From the NCBI RefSeq assembly GCF_000344685.1, contig NW_006920424.1:763546-827545 (forward strand): a stretch of DNA of 64,000 bases, read 5' to 3'. Shown here in pieces: positions 61,051 to 64,000 of this stretch. Position numbers and translations under genes: made by a program. Numbering within the stretch: position 1 is the stretch's first letter; each line of letters starts with the position of its first letter. The notes under the pieces were generated by a model. The model saw only the letters and a list, made by a program, of their open reading frames with translations. It was not told the origin of the DNA and ran no database searches. Source of the stretch: Gloeophyllum trabeum ATCC 11539 (Eukaryota > Basidiomycota > Agaricomycetes > Gloeophyllales > Gloeophyllaceae).

Positions 61051-63474
61051 ATGCTGTTTCTCCCACTTGTGTCGCTCGCGCTCCTGTCTTTGGCGTCTGC
61101 CGAGCCTCGCATCTCACCGCTGATAACGCACGAGAAACGGTCCCATATTCCTGCAGGGTGGTCGCACACTCATCGACATGACCCTGTCGCGGTCCTACCG
61201 TTGCGCATCGGTCTGGTCCAGAGCAACATGGACAAGCTAGAGAAACTCTTGCTCGACGTCTCTGGGCCGGAGTCGGCAAACTACGGAAAACACTGGTCGG
61301 CCGGCAAGGTCTCGCAGACGTTCGCTCCCAGTAGGGAAACTGTGGATACTGTGCGAGACTGGCTTACCGGTTCTGGTATCGAGGCCTCGAGGGTCAAGCT
61401 ATCAGGTGCTAGGACGTGGATCGAGCTCAATGCCACTGTGGAGGAAGCCGAGCGCCTCTTGAACACAGAATACCACGTATACTCGCATACCACAGGCAAG
61501 GAGCACGTCGGTAAGACGGATATCTTTAGCAGAATCTCAATATACACTAGTCTCATTGTTTGACATTCAGCTTGCGACAGTTACAAGTTACCGGAACACG
61601 TCAGCAAACACGTCGACTTCATTCTGCCCTCAATCCATTTCGATGCTGTGATCAAACGGGACAACAATTCATCTGGGTCTGGGGGCACCCTCAGCAACAT
61701 AGGCCAACCTGGTGTCGGGCTGAAGCCGAAGACCACCGGGACGATAGGCAGCATCATCAACGAGCTGGAGGCGTGCGATCAGCAAATAACGTTGATCTGC
61801 CTCAGGGCGCTGTATGGGATTGTCTACGTACCTGTCGCGACGGACAGGAACAGCTACGGGATAGGTAGGGTGCTGTCTGTCCGGGATTGAATTTCGAGAA
61901 TGATGGCGACCTAGTTGAATACACTCCGCAAGCATATCTCCAAACCGATCTTAACATGTTCTTCGGCAATTTCTCACCAAATCTGGTTGGAAAGTCTCCC
62001 GCTATGGTGTCCGTCGACGGAGGTAAGCAATCTGCGAGTGTAAATCCGAAGAGAGGAAATAAACGAGAATCTCGGTACAGGTTACGCGCAAACTGAGTAC
62101 ACAGGTTTCGGTTACAATGGCGAGAGTGACTTGGATTTGCAATACGGGATGTCCCTCGTCGACCCCCTGCCTGTCACACTATACCAGACAGGTGACATGG
62201 TCGAAGGTAGCCTTATCCATCAATTCCGTGTTCCCTCAGCTGATTTCTTGCTGGGCAGGCGCTTCCTTCAACAATTTCCTCGATGCGATTGACGGGTCAT
62301 ACTGTACGTTTGAAGGCGGAGACGATCCCTACTATGATTCGACGTACCCTGATCCTTATGGTGGGGGTTATGAAGGTATGTCTAATTACATGAACTTGTT
62401 TCCCGAAGTCCGACGGTCGCACGCCAACACAGGTCCTGAAGATTGTGGCACCGCCGCCCCCGCCCACGTCATTTCCACATCTTATGGGTACAACGAAGCA
62501 GAACTTTCCCCAGCATACGCAGCAAGGCAATGTGCTGAATATGCCAAACTTGGTCTTATGGGTACAACCGTGCTATACAGCTCCGGTGATGACGGAGTCG
62601 CTGGAAACGGCAACGTATGTCTGGACGCTAATGGTAAGATAACGAGACTTGCTGCCCGGATGCAAAATATGCTGATACGAGACCTCGGATGCAGGTAACG
62701 AAGTCTACGGCGGTACCAGGTTCAATCCCACATTCCCCGGCGTTTGCCCATATGTCACGTCGGTCGGCGCCACTCAAGTAAATCCAGGCGCTAGCGTCAC
62801 TGAACCAGAGAGCGCATGCATGCAGGTGATCTACAGTGGAGGCGGATTTAGCAACTATTTCGCGTTGCCCTCGTATCAAGCCGCTGCAGTTGAGCACTAC
62901 CTTACGGCCTACCCACCGGCCTATTCTGCAAGCCAGTACAATGCAACGGGGAAGGTATGCCGAAGGACGAGTTAGAATATCAACTTTGCTGACCTCTCGA
63001 TACTGCCATGTAGGCAAGAGGGTTCCCTGACGTTGCTGCAAATGGGTCGGTAGCTTGATTTATTATCTTCTGGATACTCATCCGAGCTTTGCCCACAGTG
63101 CCAACTATGTTGTCGCCGTCGACGGAGAGTTTGAGCTCGTCTACGGGACCTCCGCTTCGTCCCCCGTCACCGGCTCCATCTTGACGTTAGTCAATGATGC
63201 CCGCCTCGCGATAGGCAAGAGCCCGATAGGCTTCATTAATCCTACCGTACGTCTGAGATTATATACCTAGCTTCACTGCGTCTCATCACTTCTGGTTACT
63301 GTTACACAGATATATTCCCCCGCGTTTGCGGGCGCGTTCCATGATATCACCACTGGCAGCAATCCGGGGTGCGGAACCAACGGTTTTAATGCGACCCCTG
63401 GGTGGGACCCTGTCACTGGTCTCGGCACTCCGAACTTCCCTCAATTGTTGGCCAGATGGCTGGCGTTGCCATAG
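61051..63474 (+). CDS. Secreted S53 tripeptidyl peptidase (sedolisin)
   Basis: Ten exons (61051-61510, 61571-61864, 61915-62022, 62081-62206, 62259-62375, 62433-62633, 62695-62954, 63014-63045, 63099-63246, 63310-63474) encode 636 aa. A signal peptide ([17 protein letters not shown]) is followed by a pro-domain of about 180 residues with [14 protein letters not shown], typical of Pro-kumamolisin. The catalytic set is complete: Glu302 and Asp306 in GESDLDLQY, Asp421 in SSGDDG, and Ser551 in GTSASSP. A C-terminal Ca-site region ([20 protein letters not shown]) closes the domain. Sedolisins release tripeptides from protein N-termini at acidic pH; mushrooms secrete many for nitrogen acquisition. 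All junctions are GT-AG. Confidence 0.94.
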
Positions 63475-63638
63475 GGAGATGGTAGAGGAATACGGTATCC
63501 AGTCTACGAACTCGGATTCGGACGCTGGAAATTTGAATAAAGATTCAATATCGACCCTTTCGCAAATGATGAATTGACCCTTGGTGCACGGGCACCCGTG
63601 GCTTCGGCACTCAAATTAAGATCTGTGTTTTTATTTAC

Positions 63639-64000
63639 AGTGCTTTGCATAAAAGTCCGGAAACCGCGATTCGCGAAATGTTGTTTGTGCCAGCCAAACA
63701 AACCTATATGGGGTAGTTGATCACGGTAGCGCGGGCTGTTGACTGGTTGGCGGGACGCTTCGACATCCATGTATGAGGGTCGTTCTTGGGGTATTTTGAC
63801 CTCTGCGTGCTCGATATCCTGAAGAGATACAGGTATGAACGTTATTCAGCCTTGAGACGGGCATTGGTGTCCCAGGAGTGATATAGGCTGACTCGAGGAC
63901 CGTCGCGCCCTCGGTCAGGTGTTACCCTATAAGGTATTGTTTGGCTGGGACAAACAGAGACGCGCGAAACGCAGTTTCCGGACTTTTTATGCAAAGCACT
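63639..64000. mobile_element. MITE-like element with long terminal inverted repeats (runs to the window edge)
   Basis: The last bases of the window, read on the minus strand, begin AGTGCTTTGCATAAAAAG and match the plus-strand sequence starting AGTGCTTTGCATAAAAGT at 63639. Similarity continues for about 75 bp with indels and substitutions, including TCCGGAAAC, the TTCGCG block, GTTTGT-CCAGCCAAACAA and a final TATxGGGTA. The 210-bp interior has no coding capacity. A CAGTG-type end is compatible with a non-autonomous DNA transposon (hAT-like is only a guess). The target-site duplication cannot be checked because the right flank is outside the window. Confidence 0.8.

Overview
The window is nuclear DNA of a filamentous basidiomycete, most likely an Agaricomycete of the wood-decay type (Polyporales-like; inferred, not proven). 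The evidence is intron-dense genes with short GT-AG introns (mostly 45-80 nt), compact spacing on both strands, fungus-specific domains (Zn2Cys6/Fungal_trans regulator, S53 sedolisin, fungal GH13 maltase, Dnf-type flippase, Ndc1) and Agaricomycete-type families (multi-pass membrane genes with a FEW...FKWP signature, F-box-like proteins, cupin pairs). There is no rRNA, CRISPR array or bacterial operon. Exon models were built by hand from splice sites and reading phase; every multi-exon model listed as a CDS closes in phase unless noted.

Left block (1-31 kb), mostly housekeeping. A Utp16/Bud21-like ribosome-biogenesis gene (-) and thiamine pyrophosphokinase (+) share a 135-bp divergent promoter. 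Next come a very large (2045 aa) low-complexity conserved protein (-), an uncharacterised nuclear-type protein (-), the mitochondrial dicarboxylate carrier (+, 11 exons), a decayed ORF, a Dnf-type P4-ATPase flippase (+, 12 exons), a Zn2Cys6 regulator (+, 8 exons), an F-box-like protein (-) and a secreted SMP-30/gluconolactonase-like protein (-).

Middle block (31-48 kb), accessory-like. Intergenic stretches are long and partly AT-rich, with hairpins and inverted repeats. Two paralogous multi-pass membrane genes (34.2-35.7 kb +, 43.0-44.3 kb -) flank an intron-containing tRNA-Asp, a GH13 alpha-glucosidase (-, 12 exons) and a small dual-specificity phosphatase (+). A second F-box-like gene follows (+).

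Right block (48-64 kb). A TPR protein with a C-terminal Cys cluster (+), two separated cupin paralogues (-), a MYND-finger protein (-) divergent from a PEBP protein (+), an internally deleted amidohydrolase pseudogene (-), nucleoporin Ndc1 (-), a small four-helix membrane protein (-) and a secreted S53 tripeptidyl peptidase (+) with a complete catalytic set. The window ends inside a MITE-like element with terminal inverted repeats of about 75 bp.

The genes do not form one biosynthetic cluster. GH13 maltase, S53 peptidase and SMP-30 protein are nutrient-handling functions; the rest are core cell functions or lineage-specific families. Nothing convincingly points to a wholly new system. The best leads are the orphan 2045-aa protein, the divergent membrane-protein pair, the deleted amidohydrolase, GC-AG introns in two genes and the edge MITE.
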